A stretch of 64,000 nucleotides of DNA from CAKSHC01 sp045594545 (GCA_045594545.1 JAZNYQ010000050.1:1-64000), one strand, 5' to 3'; positions 24,762 through 33,551 are shown, counted from the stretch's first letter. Made by a program: numbers and translations. Notes: generated by a model not told the origin, from the letters alone.

Positions 24762-27125
24762 ATGAAGGAACGCTTTCTTGCCCTAAAAAAACAGATACTC
24801 AATCGCGAATACGGATTTCTCAATCCCGAACAGCGCCGTGCCGTTTTTGCGCCCGACGGCCCCCTCTTAATTTTGGCCGGGGCGGGTTCGGGCAAGACGA
24901 CGGTGATCGTATCCCGTATCGAATATCTCATCCGCTACGGCAACACCTATCATGCCGATCATGTTCCGTCCGATCTGACGATGGAAGATCTGACGGCCAT
25001 GGCACGGTATGCGGCGGCGCCCGACCCGACCTTGACGGCACGGGTGACCGAACTGATCCGCTTTGCCCCCATTGCGCCTTGGAAAATTCTGGCCATTACC
25101 TTTACCAACAAGGCGGCGGCTGAACTCAAGACCCGTTTGGAGCAAAAACTCGGCAGTGCGGGGCTGGATATCTGGGCGGCGACCTTTCACAGCGCGTGTG
25201 TACGGATTTTGCGACAGGAGATCGAGAAATTAGGGTATGACCGTTCCTTTACTATTTATGACACCACCGATTCGCGGCGGGTGATCAAGGACTGCATTTC
25301 CCGACACGGTTTGGACGAAAAGTTATATGCGCCAAAAAATGTGCTATCCATCATCAGCAACGCCAAGAATTCATGCGTAACACCCGATGAGATGCGCAAG
25401 CAATACGAAATGGTGCCGCGCATGAAGCAGATCGCCGGCCTTTACGAATCCTATTGTTTGGCGCTTAAAAAAGCCAATGCTTTGGATTTTGATGATATTA
25501 TCCTATTGACGGTGCGGATCTTGCAGGACTTCCCCGAAACGCGACAGATGTGGATGAATCGGTTTGACCACGTACTGGTGGACGAGTATCAGGACACCAA
25601 CCCGTTACAGTACAAACTCGTTTCCTTGCTTCGCAAGAAGGACGGCAATCTGTGCGTAGTGGGCGATGATGATCAGAGCATCTATCGATTCCGCGGAGCG
25701 ACCATTGAGAACATTTTGATGTTTGAGGAGCGGTTCGATAACGCTACCGTGATTAAATTGGAGCGCAATTACCGCTCGACCCAGACCATTCTGGATGCGG
25801 CCAACCACGTGATTACCAACAACGTGGGGCGCAAAAGCAAGTCTTTATGGACCGAGAACGGCAAGGGGCAGACCATTTCGGTATGCTGTGCCTACGATGA
25901 AGGACACGAGGCCGACACCATTGCGGCGGCCATTGAGAGATTACACAATGGGCAAGGCGTACCTTACAACGAGTGCGCCGTTCTGTACCGCACCAATGCG
26001 CAGAGCCGTGCCGTTGAAGGGGCGATGCGCTCCCATCGGATTCCGGCGCGCGTGATCGGCGGGCAGAGCTTTTTTGACCGCAAAGAGGTCAAGGATATCA
26101 TGTCCTATCTATGCCTGATCGTAAACCCGACCGATGATCTGCGGTTGCGGCGCATCATCAATGAACCAAAGCGTGCCATTGGTGACACAACAGTAGCGGC
26201 GATAGCGGCGGTGGCCGAATCGGAAAACCTTTCGATGCTGGATGTATGCCGTCGGGCCGATGAATTCCCCACCCTGTCCCGTGCGAGGGAAAAGTTGAAG
26301 GCCTTTGCGGCAATGATGGATGATCTGATCGCCTACAATAAGTGCAATCCGCTGAACACCCTGATCGATGAGGTATTGGAGCGGACAGGGTATGCCGAGG
26401 CGCTCAAGAGCGACGAGAGTTATGACGATCGCATAGAAAACATTGCCGAACTCAACTCAGCCATTGTGCGATACATGCAAGGCGAGGAATACCCGACCTT
26501 GTTTGGATTTTTAGAGCGCACTTCCCTGCTTAGTGATGCTGACGATTACGAGCAGGCGGATGAGAGCGTGGCCTTGATGACGATGCACACGGCCAAGGGA
26601 TTGGAATTTAATCATGTCTTTTTGCCCGGTATGGAAGAAGGGCTATTCCCCTCCTCGATGTCCTTAAACGAAGAGGGCGGGATCGAGGAAGAGCGGCGGT
26701 TATGTTATGTAGGCATTACTCGCGCCAAGAAGACCCTGACCCTGCTTTATACGCGGATGCGTATGCTATACGGCACGACGATGTATCCGCAGATGTCGCG
26801 CTTTATTGATGAGATTCCGCAGGAGTTATACGTCAAGAGCGGAGCGCCTGAGGGTGAACGGCAGGCCGAGCAGCGGGCACGGAACCTAAGCCCGCAGAAT
26901 ACGCCCGCCTTTACGCTTCGGCAGGCCGCCAATGCCAGACCGACGGCCAAGCCCAGCGCACCTATGGTGCAGTATGTGGTTGGAGAGCAGGTGAAGCACC
27001 GTGTATTCGGTGTGGGTACCATTCTTTCGGTTAAGCCGATGGCCAACGATTGCATGCTGGAAATTCAGTTTGGGACTCAGACAAAAAAAATCATGGCAAA
27101 TTACGCAAACTTGCAAAAAATATAA
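24762..27125 (+). CDS. pcrA: UvrD/PcrA-family DNA helicase
   Basis: The 787-residue superfamily 1A helicase has a Q-motif (LNPEQRRAVFA, residue 20), Walker A AGAGSGKTT near 39, motif Ia (ITFTNKAAAELKTR), motif II VDEYQDTN, motif III GDDDQSIYRFRGA, motif IV LERNYRST, motif V MTMHTAKGLEF and motif VI YVGITRAKKTL. The last 40 residues (GEQVKHRVFGVGTIL) are the Tudor-like end that binds RNA polymerase in PcrA. It unwinds DNA 3' to 5' in repair and removes collisions. GGAGG precedes the ATG; the gene lies just behind tRNA-Lys. Confidence 0.95.
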   Translation: MKERFLALKKQILNREYGFLNPEQRRAVFAPDGPLLILAGAGSGKTTVIVSRIEYLIRYGNTYHADHVPSDLTMEDLTAMARYAAAPDPTLTARVTELIRFAPIAPWKILAITFTNKAAAELKTRLEQKLGSAGLDIWAATFHSACVRILRQEIEKLGYDRSFTIYDTTDSRRVIKDCISRHGLDEKLYAPKNVLSIISNAKNSCVTPDEMRKQYEMVPRMKQIAGLYESYCLALKKANALDFDDIILLTVRILQDFPETRQMWMNRFDHVLVDEYQDTNPLQYKLVSLLRKKDGNLCVVGDDDQSIYRFRGATIENILMFEERFDNATVIKLERNYRSTQTILDAANHVITNNVGRKSKSLWTENGKGQTISVCCAYDEGHEADTIAAAIERLHNGQGVPYNECAVLYRTNAQSRAVEGAMRSHRIPARVIGGQSFFDRKEVKDIMSYLCLIVNPTDDLRLRRIINEPKRAIGDTTVAAIAAVAESENLSMLDVCRRADEFPTLSRAREKLKAFAAMMDDLIAYNKCNPLNTLIDEVLERTGYAEALKSDESYDDRIENIAELNSAIVRYMQGEEYPTLFGFLERTSLLSDADDYEQADESVALMTMHTAKGLEFNHVFLPGMEEGLFPSSMSLNEEGGIEEERRLCYVGITRAKKTLTLLYTRMRMLYGTTMYPQMSRFIDEIPQELYVKSGAPEGERQAEQRARNLSPQNTPAFTLRQAANARPTAKPSAPMVQYVVGEQVKHRVFGVGTILSVKPMANDCMLEIQFGTQTKKIMANYANLQKI

Positions 27126-27134
27126 AAAAAAGAC

Positions 27135-27163
27135 TTGCACAATTGAGAATAATGCCTTATAAT
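27135..27163 (+). promoter_or_regulatory. Promoter of tRNA-Leu
   Basis: TTGCAC (27135-27140), 17 bases, TATAAT (27158-27163), 15 bases before the tRNA. Confidence 0.82.
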
Positions 27164-27178
27164 AGTAAGGTATTATCC

Positions 27179-27265
27179 GCCGGTGTGATGGAATTGGTAG
27201 ACGTGACGGACTCAAAATCCGTTGGTGGTGACATCGTGTGGGTTCGACTCCCACCACCGGCACCA
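27179..27265 (+). tRNA. tRNA-Leu (anticodon CAA)
   Basis: An 87-base class II tRNA with acceptor GCCGGTG/CACCGGC, anticodon loop CTCAAAA (CAA), a long variable arm, T arm GGTTCGACTCC and an encoded CCA. Confidence 0.96.
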
Positions 27266-27297
27266 GAAAGGCACTTGCGAAAGCAAGTGCCTTTCTT
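27266..27297 (+). terminator. Terminator of tRNA-Leu
   Basis: GAAAGGCACTTGC / GCAAGTGCCTTTC around a GAAA tetraloop, then TTACATT. Confidence 0.8.
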
Positions 27298-27324
27298 ACA
27301 TTAAAAACATGGGAGAGCACGATC

Positions 27325-27762
27325 ATGATTTTTGACAGTTTAAAAAATATTGATTCCTATAAGGGACTTTCCATTTACCCTGCTCTGCAGTTTTTTGCTT
27401 CGCAGGATTTTTCGTCCGTAGCGGCGGGACGGTATGCGTTGGACGGCGAAGATTATTACGTTGTTAACGAGTATACGACCTCGGCCAAGACCCGCAGTGA
27501 GGCGCACAAGGACTACATTGATATTCAGATCCTGCTTGAGGGTGAGGAATGCATCGGGGTAGCGCCGCTGACCGAGGACATGGTTGTCGCTGATGCCAAA
27601 GAAGACAGTGATTGCTGGTTTTATGACTGCGACGTGGATCGCGTAGCCATGAAACCCGGTTATTTTATGGTATTGTATCCGCAGGATGTGCATCTGCCCG
27701 GTGATATGCGGAAGGAACCCGCAGCCTGCCGGAAGATCGTAGGCAAGATCAAGGTACGGTAA
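27325..27762 (+). CDS. YhcH/YjgK/YiaL family protein
   Basis: The 145-residue cupin-like protein has the family stretches RSEAHKDYIDIQILLEGEECIG and YFMVLYPQDVHLPGDM with likely metal-binding His/Glu residues. YhcH-type proteins are linked to sugar catabolism; the E. coli member NanQ acts as a sialic acid anomerase. The substrate here is unknown. The frame is open back into tRNA-Leu, but the ATG at 27325 has GGGAG upstream. It is followed after 1 base by asnA, so the two are likely co-transcribed. Confidence 0.85.
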   Translation: MIFDSLKNIDSYKGLSIYPALQFFASQDFSSVAAGRYALDGEDYYVVNEYTTSAKTRSEAHKDYIDIQILLEGEECIGVAPLTEDMVVADAKEDSDCWFYDCDVDRVAMKPGYFMVLYPQDVHLPGDMRKEPAACRKIVGKIKVR

Positions 27763-27763
27763 G

Positions 27764-28771
27764 ATGAACAAGATCTACATTCCCGACGGTTATGCCCCTG
27801 TGTTGGATGTCTATGACACCCAGCGGGCAATCTCCTATATCAAGGAGACCTTTCAGGAGGAATTTTCGGCGGCGCTTAACTTAAAGCGCGTATCGGCGCC
27901 CTTATTTGTTACCGAGGAGTCGGGCTTAAACGACAACCTCAACGGTTACGAGCGGCCGGTATCCTTTGACGTGCCTGCGGTAGGTGCCGAGGCGCAGGTG
28001 GTTCATTCTTTGGCTAAATGGAAACGGTTGGCACTCAAGCGGTATCATTTTGATATTGGTAACGGGTTATACACGGACATGAACGCCATTCGGCGCGATG
28101 AGGATCTGGATAACATTCATTCCATTTACGTGGATCAATGGGACTGGGAGAAGGTTATCACTAAGGATAACCGCAACCTAGACTATCTGAAACTGATCGT
28201 GCGGGCCATTGTGCGCGCCATTTGCGACACCAACGATCGGCTGCACGTGCGGTTTCCGCAGTTGCGGGTAGAGTTGGAACGTGAGGTTACCTTTATCACC
28301 ACGCAGGAATTAGAGGATCGGTATCCCGACCTTGGCGGATCGGAGCGAGAGAGCGCCATTGCCAAGGAGCATCGGACGGTATGCATCATGCAGATCGGCG
28401 GAGCTTTGCGTTCGGGCAAGCCGCACGACGGGCGTGCGCCCGACTACGATGATTGGTCGCTCAACTGTGATATACTTTTCTGGAACGATGTGCTGGGGCG
28501 GGCATTGGAGATCTCCTCGATGGGGATCCGTGTGGATGCCGAGGCGCTGGATCGGCAGTTGACGATTGCCGGTTGTGATGATCGGCGGTCCCTCCCCTTC
28601 CATAAGATGTTATTAAATAATGAGTTGCCGTTGACCATTGGCGGCGGCATCGGGCAGTCCCGACTGAGCATGCTGATGATGGGTTGCGCTCACATTGGTG
28701 AGGTGCAGTCGAGTATTTGGGACAAAGACACGATACAGGCTTGTGAGAAAGCCGGAATCCGATTGTTATAA
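27764..28771 (+). CDS. asnA: Aspartate-ammonia ligase (asparagine synthetase A)
   Basis: The 335-residue class II synthetase-like enzyme has VSAPLFVTEESGLNDNLNGYERPV near residues 43-66, VHSLAKWKRLAL, YVDQWDWEKVI and the C-terminal GGGIGQSRL motif, all diagnostic of AsnA. It makes asparagine from aspartate, ATP and free ammonia. The reliance on ammonia fits a gut anaerobe. It follows the YhcH gene by one base and ends in a strong terminator. Confidence 0.95.
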   Translation: MNKIYIPDGYAPVLDVYDTQRAISYIKETFQEEFSAALNLKRVSAPLFVTEESGLNDNLNGYERPVSFDVPAVGAEAQVVHSLAKWKRLALKRYHFDIGNGLYTDMNAIRRDEDLDNIHSIYVDQWDWEKVITKDNRNLDYLKLIVRAIVRAICDTNDRLHVRFPQLRVELEREVTFITTQELEDRYPDLGGSERESAIAKEHRTVCIMQIGGALRSGKPHDGRAPDYDDWSLNCDILFWNDVLGRALEISSMGIRVDAEALDRQLTIAGCDDRRSLPFHKMLLNNELPLTIGGGIGQSRLSMLMMGCAHIGEVQSSIWDKDTIQACEKAGIRLL

Positions 28772-28772
28772 G

Positions 28773-28803
28773 AAAAATCCACCCATGCGGGTGGATTTTT
28801 TTA
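28773..28803. terminator. Bidirectional terminator, asnA / DUF4364 gene
   Basis: AAAAATCCACCC / GGGTGGATTTTT around ATGC; A/T tails on both sides. Confidence 0.9.
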
Positions 28804-29340
28804 GAAGTTATTTTGATAGGGGCCGGAGAGTTTTTGCAGGAGCATGCGATAGATATCGGCGGCGTTATCTCTAAAGTTTTCACCGGTGGAAAAGGCAAAT
28901 TCCTGCGAGGGCAAGGCGATCTCCAGTTTAAACAACAGATCATCCCCGTCGGTAAGGGAACATTCGGCGATGTACTGGCCGTCCCGCTCAAAGGTGCGGA
29001 CATGGGTACCGCTGCGGCGATCGACCTTACTTAGCAGTTCCATAGCGCCTTGGATGACGCGTTCCTTGGCCCAGACGGGCAGGCGGGGTGCCAGTTCTTT
29101 TACCGCTTCGTAGCCCAGACGGGTCAGGACGGTGACGCCTTCCTCGACATCGACGGCGATATGACCGGTGCCGATCAGTTCGTCGATGGCTTCCTTTAAC
29201 GTGAAATACTCCACGATCTCGGAGTTAAGAAAGAGATCGACCATCGCACGGGTGGGGATGGCGCGGTTGAGTTTACTTAAGGTGTATAAGATAAGGATCT
29301 TGACATCCTCTTTTTCATGAAGTCTTCCGCCTTCGAGCAT
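28801..29340 (-). CDS. DUF4364 family protein
   Basis: The 179-residue protein opens with a winged-helix-like part (VKILILYTLSKLNRAIPTRAMVDLFLNSEIVEYFTLKEAIDELIGTGHI) and ends with an alpha/beta part (LLFKLEIALPSQEFAFSTGENFRDN), as in DUF4364 proteins common in Clostridia. It may bind DNA but no function is proven. The start at 29340 is set by GGAGGTGATCTC in front; the open frame to 29424 is not used. A TATAAT at about 29365-29370 with TTGTAT upstream could be its promoter. Confidence 0.82.
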   Translation of the reverse strand: MLEGGRLHEKEDVKILILYTLSKLNRAIPTRAMVDLFLNSEIVEYFTLKEAIDELIGTGHIAVDVEEGVTVLTRLGYEAVKELAPRLPVWAKERVIQGAMELLSKVDRRSGTHVRTFERDGQYIAECSLTDGDDLLFKLEIALPSQEFAFSTGENFRDNAADIYRMLLQKLSGPYQNNF

Positions 29341-29444
29341 GAGATCACCTCCGTGATTTTGTTTATTATACCACAGTGTGGGTAACAAATACAAGGCTTT
29401 CCCAATAAAATGTATCGAGATCAATTTTCTTGGGAGTGAAACAG

Positions 29445-30503
29445 ATGGGTATTATCGGCGAAAGTTTTTTAGGCGTTAACAGTGAATCGGGGTTTGCCTC
29501 TTTTTATCGGGACTTTGTTGAGGGGCGTGACCGTGTTTATGTAATCAAAGGCGGGCCGGGTACCGGCAAGAGCACGCTCATGCGGAAGGTGGCGCAGGCC
29601 GCCTGTGATAAGGGATATGATGTGGAACTGCTGCACTGTTCCTCCGATCCGGAGTCGTTGGATGCGGTGCACATCATCCAGACCAACACCAGCATACTGG
29701 ACGGCACGCCGCCGCACGTGATTGAGCCGCCGTTGCCGGGGGCGGTGGGACGGTTGGTTGACCTGTACCAATTCTGGGATCATGAGAAACTAACGATGCA
29801 GACGGCACAGATCAAAAAGACCAATCAGGTTATTCATAATTTGTACTCGCGCATCTATCTTTACTTAGGGGCGGCGGGACGGTTGCAGCGGGACCTGGCC
29901 AATATCGGCGCCACGCTGCTCAACCGTGCCAAGTTACGGGGATATACCGACCGTTTATGCGCCCGTTATATACGCTCGCGTATCGGCACTGTATCGGAAG
30001 AAAAGCGATTTTTCTCGGCGTTTACCCCACAGGGAGTCACCTTTTATCCGCCGAGCCGGATCGGAATTGAGCGGCAACTGGTATTGGAAGATGAGTACGG
30101 GATTCTCTCCCGCATGCTGGAAGTGGTGCGGCACCGCGCCATCAAGGCCAATCACCGCATCATCAGCGGCTATTCCCCGTTGATGCCGGATCAGCTGACA
30201 CATTTGATCCTTCCCGATGCGGGGCTGATGCTTTGCCTGTCCAACAGCATGCACAAATTACAGGCACAACCCTATTGCCGCATTCATGTTTCCCGTTTTC
30301 TGGACACGGCGATAGAGTCGCAACATAAGGCAAAACTTGCCTTTTTGCGGCGCAGTCGGGACGAGATCCTCAAAGAGGCCTGTGAACTGCTCACCACCTG
30401 CCATGAGAAGCACGATCGCTTAGAGGATTATTACAAGGGCTCGATCGATTATGCCGCCCTCGATCAATACACACAAAACCTGTTAACACAGATCGTACCG
30501 TAA
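29445..30503 (+). CDS. P-loop ATPase of the PRK06851 type
   Basis: The 352-residue protein has a Walker A motif KGGPGTGKST at residues 35-44, followed by ELLHCSSDPESLDAVHI and a long helical second half (IYLYLGAAGRLQRDL ... GYSPLMPDQLTHLILPDAGL). It resembles uncharacterised ATPases of the PRK06851 group in spore-forming Firmicutes. Usually there are two P-loop regions; the second here is weak. The ATG at 29445 has GGGAG upstream; a TTG at 29430 would add five residues. Divergent from the DUF4364 gene. Role unknown. Confidence 0.72.
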   Translation: MGIIGESFLGVNSESGFASFYRDFVEGRDRVYVIKGGPGTGKSTLMRKVAQAACDKGYDVELLHCSSDPESLDAVHIIQTNTSILDGTPPHVIEPPLPGAVGRLVDLYQFWDHEKLTMQTAQIKKTNQVIHNLYSRIYLYLGAAGRLQRDLANIGATLLNRAKLRGYTDRLCARYIRSRIGTVSEEKRFFSAFTPQGVTFYPPSRIGIERQLVLEDEYGILSRMLEVVRHRAIKANHRIISGYSPLMPDQLTHLILPDAGLMLCLSNSMHKLQAQPYCRIHVSRFLDTAIESQHKAKLAFLRRSRDEILKEACELLTTCHEKHDRLEDYYKGSIDYAALDQYTQNLLTQIVP

Positions 30504-30509
30504 TGTGAA

Positions 30510-30540
30510 CCGGAAGATCTCTCTTCCGGCAAAATTTTTC
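30510..30540 (+). terminator. Terminator after the P-loop ATPase gene
   Basis: CCGGAAGA / TCTTCCGG around TCTC, then CAAAATTTTTC. Confidence 0.82.
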
Positions 30541-30569
30541 TTGACAAATGTGACCGATTGGGTTATTCT
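30541..30569 (+). promoter_or_regulatory. SigA-type promoter of the XRE/ImmA pair
   Basis: TTGACA (30541-30546), 17 bases, TATTCT (30564-30569). Confidence 0.8.
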
Positions 30570-30574
30570 ATAAG

Positions 30575-30588
30575 TGACCATATGGTCA
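30575..30588 (+). promoter_or_regulatory. Palindromic operator candidate for the XRE regulator
   Basis: TGACCATATGGTCA is a perfect 14-base palindrome directly downstream of the -10; a second TGACC half-site lies in the spacer at 30551. The position suggests autorepression by the XRE protein. Confidence 0.6.
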
Positions 30589-30612
30589 TAAGCAGTAAAG
30601 GAGTACGAAATT

Positions 30613-30996
30613 ATGAGATGTGGAGAAAAGATACGGCAATTACGGGAAGGCGCGCATTTGAGTCAGACCGATCTGGCGAATATGCTGGGAGTATCGTTGC
30701 GCACGGTGCAACGCTATGAGAAGTGCGAGCGGATTCCTACCGCTGACGTGCTGGTGCATATCGGAACCATTTTTAATGAAACGAGCGAGTCGATGCTCAG
30801 CGATGAAGATCTGTTCATCAATGCGGCAACCAAACTCGGCGGGCGCTCGGCCTTGCAGGCTATGGAGTTGGTCAATGCAGTAGGCGGGTTATTTGCCGGC
30901 GGTGATCTGAGTGAAGATGACAAGGATGCGGTGATGCAGGCGATCATGGAAGCCTACTGGGATGCCAAGGCCCGCAACGGCAAAAAGCAGGGATAA
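30613..30996 (+). CDS. XRE-family transcriptional regulator
   Basis: The 127-residue protein has a Cro/C1-type helix-turn-helix in its first 60 residues (GEKIRQLREGAHLSQTDLANMLGVSLRTVQRYEKCERIP) and a helical C-terminal part with an acidic segment (GGDLSEDDKDAVMQAIMEAYWDAK). The next gene encodes an ImmA/IrrE-type peptidase, the usual partner that cleaves or inactivates such repressors after stress. AAGGAG precedes the ATG. The palindrome in its promoter is the probable binding site. Confidence 0.92.
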   Translation: MRCGEKIRQLREGAHLSQTDLANMLGVSLRTVQRYEKCERIPTADVLVHIGTIFNETSESMLSDEDLFINAATKLGGRSALQAMELVNAVGGLFAGGDLSEDDKDAVMQAIMEAYWDAKARNGKKQG

Positions 30997-30998
30997 GC

Positions 30999-31511
30999 AT
31001 GGCACAACAGTACATTCACACCTTAGCGCAGGAGCTGGTGGATCGGTTTGGTACGCGGGATCCTTTTGCGATTGCCGAAGCCTTAGGGGCACACATTAAG
31101 ATCGTGGATAATTTTGTGTCGCTCAAAGGGATGTACCGTGTTATTTTAGGAGAGCGTTATATCTTTTTAAGCGGGAATCTGGACGATAAGACCAGACGGA
31201 TCGTGTGCGCTCACGAGTTGGGACACGATCAGTTGCATCGCGCTTTGGCGACCAGCAGTATTATACAGGAATTCATGTTATACGATATGAATTCCCGTCC
31301 CGAATATGAAGCCAATCTGTTTGCGGCCGCCCTGTTACTGGATGATGAGAGTATAGCCGCATGTGCCGAGGAGGGTTGCGACGTATTGCAAACCTCCATG
31401 CAATTGGACACTGACATCAATCTGGTGCTCATCAAAATGGCGCAAATGAATGAGCGTGGCTACAAGTTTAACCCGCAACCACGCTCCAATACCACCTTTT
31501 TAAAAGGCTGA
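30999..31511 (+). CDS. ImmA/IrrE family metallo-endopeptidase
   Basis: The 170-residue protein has the zinc protease motif HELGHD near residue 71 in IVCAHELGHDQLHR, and EANLFAAALLL further on with the third ligand candidate in YEANLFA. In ICEBs1 ImmA degrades the ImmR repressor; in Deinococcus IrrE governs the radiation response. It follows the XRE gene after 2 bases. No integrase or conjugation genes lie nearby, so this pair is probably a resident stress switch. Its 3' end overlaps the convergent PHP gene by 12 bases. Confidence 0.92.
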   Translation: MAQQYIHTLAQELVDRFGTRDPFAIAEALGAHIKIVDNFVSLKGMYRVILGERYIFLSGNLDDKTRRIVCAHELGHDQLHRALATSSIIQEFMLYDMNSRPEYEANLFAAALLLDDESIAACAEEGCDVLQTSMQLDTDINLVLIKMAQMNERGYKFNPQPRSNTTFLKG

Positions 31512-32330
31512 TCTTTTATATTGTAACAAATCGTCGTAAACCCGTTCGGGCACCTCGGGATAGCCGAATGGGGTATCGGTTTTACGATCCCCGTGGAAAT
31601 CACTGCCGCCGCTTGGGAGCAAGGCATAGGCCTTAGCGATCCGGGCGGCGGTTTTGCATTGATCTTCATCATAAGAAGAATGATAAACTTCCATACCGAT
31701 CAATCCCTCAGGCACTGCCGCATCCAACAAACGGCAGAGCGAGTTTTCTGTCAGATCTTTCAACGGATGCGCCAAGATCGGCACCGCCTGTACCTGCCGC
31801 AACAACGCCAGCGCCGCCGAGAAAGACGGGCGCGGAGGCGGGCAATAATAGCCACATTCTTCCCCTAAGAGGGTGGCAAAAGCGTCCGAGATGGTACGGA
31901 CATATCCCGCTTGACACAGCGCGTGGGCGATATGGGCACGGTTGATGTAGTTGCCGTTTTTCTTGACCAGATCGTCGTAGTCAATGACAAAGCCGTCCTC
32001 TTGCAGGCGGCGAACGGTCTGACGGTTGCTGATCTCCTTGTTATCCCGAAAGGCACGGGTCCACACTTCGATCGTATCGTAATGCGCTTCCGACACGAAC
32101 AGACCCAACAGGTGCAGTTCTTTACCCTCGTACTCGGTCGTTAACTCGACACCGCCTACGGCGGTAACGCCCCGCCTTTGGGCTTGTGAGATCCATTCGG
32201 GCAGACCTGCAACGGTATTATGATCGGTCAGCGCCACGATGCGGTTGGTTTGTTTGGCCAGTTCCACGATTTGGGACGGCGTACAGGTGCCGTCCGAGAA
32301 GGTGGAATGGGTATGCAGATCGCAAAACAT
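31500..32330 (-). CDS. PHP domain phosphoesterase (TrpH/YciV-like)
   Basis: The 276-residue protein has the four PHP metal motifs: CDLHTHSTFSDG at 3-14, ALTDHNTVAG near 33, GVELTTEYEGKELHLLG, and late ILAHPLKD and GGSDFHGD. Proteins of this type hydrolyse 3',5'-nucleoside bisphosphates or trim RNA 5' ends (RNase AM in E. coli). GGGGTGATATC precedes the ATG. The gene is convergent with ImmA and shares its last 12 bases, with no terminator between. Confidence 0.88.
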   Translation of the reverse strand: MFCDLHTHSTFSDGTCTPSQIVELAKQTNRIVALTDHNTVAGLPEWISQAQRRGVTAVGGVELTTEYEGKELHLLGLFVSEAHYDTIEVWTRAFRDNKEISNRQTVRRLQEDGFVIDYDDLVKKNGNYINRAHIAHALCQAGYVRTISDAFATLLGEECGYYCPPPRPSFSAALALLRQVQAVPILAHPLKDLTENSLCRLLDAAVPEGLIGMEVYHSSYDEDQCKTAARIAKAYALLPSGGSDFHGDRKTDTPFGYPEVPERVYDDLLQYKRSAF

Positions 32331-32371
32331 GATATCACCCCTGTACCGATTATATCATGTTATACGCTAAA

Positions 32372-32794
32372 TCACAACGGTTTGATCTTGGCATTCAGTT
32401 TTTTTTCGGTTATTTTTACCACGGTATAGACGGTGAGCCAAACCACAAAATAGCCGACGACAAATATGGCGCTGAAGATGAGAACGACCATGGGATCAAA
32501 GGCGATCCAACGGTTGACCGCGTAGCACAGCAGATAGGCGACGTAGAGCGTACCGAAATGGCATAACAGGGATTTGGCAATAGGCCAATGCTCGATCTGG
32601 TTAAAGATGCTGGCGCCCGCATGGACGAAAGCGAGCAAATAAGTGGAAACCATGATAATCAGCAGATCGATACCGCCTACTGCGACATGAGGCAGACAAG
32701 CATCCAAAACGGCATAGACGATACCGGCAATGATAGGGCCGAATCCGCCGAAGATCAAGCCGCGGTGGAGAAAATCTTTTAGATAACGATTCAT
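32372..32794 (-). CDS. DUF3021 family membrane protein
   Basis: The 140-residue protein has four predicted helices (about 13-33, 42-62, 77-96, 103-127) and the DUF3021 pattern RGLIFGGFGPIIAGIVYAVL. Genes of this type are nearly always found behind a LytTR regulator, and here its ATG overlaps the LytTR stop (TGATG). The protein may modulate the regulator or be its main target. A GTG three bases upstream is an alternative start. Confidence 0.87.
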   Translation of the reverse strand: MNRYLKDFLHRGLIFGGFGPIIAGIVYAVLDACLPHVAVGGIDLLIIMVSTYLLAFVHAGASIFNQIEHWPIAKSLLCHFGTLYVAYLLCYAVNRWIAFDPMVVLIFSAIFVVGYFVVWLTVYTVVKITEKKLNAKIKPL

Positions 32795-33225
32795 CACAAT
32801 CCCATCCTTTCTTTGACTGTTTTTAATTGGCGTCTGGATACATAATCCTGATAGCCGTTTTTCAGGACAACGGCAAGAGAACCGCCGATCGAGGTTTGGA
32901 ATTTTTTAATTTTTGAGAGATTGATCAAGCAGGACTGGTTGATCTTGACAAAGGATCCGGCGTACTGCTGCTCGAGTTGGTAGAGTCGCTCTTTTACCTG
33001 CCACTTTTCCTGCTCGGTGAGGGCATACACCTTGCCCGACTCGACACAGAAGACGTAGATATCGTCCCCGTTGAGTTTGACGGTATCTGCCTTTTGATAG
33101 CCGAACAATTCTCCTTGGTGCCGTTCCAGAAGCGATTCGATCTTTTGCAGAACTTCCGATTTTTCTTTGGCATATATCAAGATATCTTCTTGTTGCGTGC
33201 TTGATATTTCGATTCGATATTGCAT
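32794..33225 (-). CDS. LytTR-domain DNA-binding regulator
   Basis: The 143-residue protein has a short N-terminal part and a LytTR domain (about 40-140) with DDIYVFCVESGKVYAL, VKERLYQLEQQYAGSFVKINQSCLINLSKIKKF and KNGYQDYVSRRQLKTVKERM. There is no receiver domain, so it is a one-component regulator like those paired with DUF3021 proteins. AAAGGAGGATGAC precedes the ATG. Probably controls its own two-gene operon. Confidence 0.92.
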   Translation of the reverse strand: MQYRIEISSTQQEDILIYAKEKSEVLQKIESLLERHQGELFGYQKADTVKLNGDDIYVFCVESGKVYALTEQEKWQVKERLYQLEQQYAGSFVKINQSCLINLSKIKKFQTSIGGSLAVVLKNGYQDYVSRRQLKTVKERMGL

Positions 33226-33262
33226 GTCATCCTCCTTTATTACGCGTATCTTCTGACAGATT

Positions 33263-33292
33263 ATTGTAACAGATTTCGATAGGCTCTGTCAA
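33263..33292 (-). promoter_or_regulatory. Promoter of the LytTR-DUF3021 operon
   Basis: Minus strand TTGACA (33287-33292), 18 bases, TACAAT (33263-33268). Confidence 0.65.
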
Positions 33293-33404
33293 TGAATCCG
33301 CACTATGCGGTGGGTTTGAGCGTATATGCGGAAGGACACGGTCGGAAAACCTTTCAAAAAATCCATGTGTTTCATTGACAAGTGAAGAGTGAAGAGGTAA
33401 TAGT

Positions 33405-33442
33405 GAAAAAGTAAACTCCCCATTCTTACGAACGGGGAGTTT
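33405..33442 (-). terminator. Terminator of tRNA-Arg
   Basis: AAACTCCCC / GGGGAGTTT pair across a 12-base loop and ACTTTTT follows on the minus strand, starting one base after the tRNA CCA end. Confidence 0.82.
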
Positions 33443-33519
33443 TGGTACGCCCGACTGGATTCGAACCAGCGACCTTCAGAGTCGGAGTCTGACACTCTAT
33501 CCAACTGAGCTACGGGCGC
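33443..33519 (-). tRNA. tRNA-Arg (anticodon CCG)
   Basis: A 77-base cloverleaf on the minus strand: acceptor GCGCCCG/CGGGCGT (one G-U pair), D arm AGCTCAGTTGGATAGAGT, anticodon stem TCAGA/TCTGA with loop CTCCGAC (CCG), T arm GGTTCGAATCC and an encoded CCA. It lies just behind the large PBP gene on the same strand. Confidence 0.95.
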
Positions 33520-33526
33520 ATATCCT

Positions 33527-33545
33527 GCCCCGCAAAAAGCGGGGC
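33527..33545 (-). other. G+C-rich hairpin between the PBP gene and tRNA-Arg
   Basis: GCCCCGC / GCGGGGC around AAAAA. There is no T-run on either strand; it could be an RNA processing or stability element between the PBP message and the tRNA. Confidence 0.45.
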
Positions 33546-33551
33546 GTGTAT

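Noticed and set aside
33376..33404. TTGACA-17-TAATAG on the plus strand before tRNA-Arg
   Set aside because: It points antisense into the tRNA, no gene follows on that strand, and the region contains simple GTGAAGA repeats.
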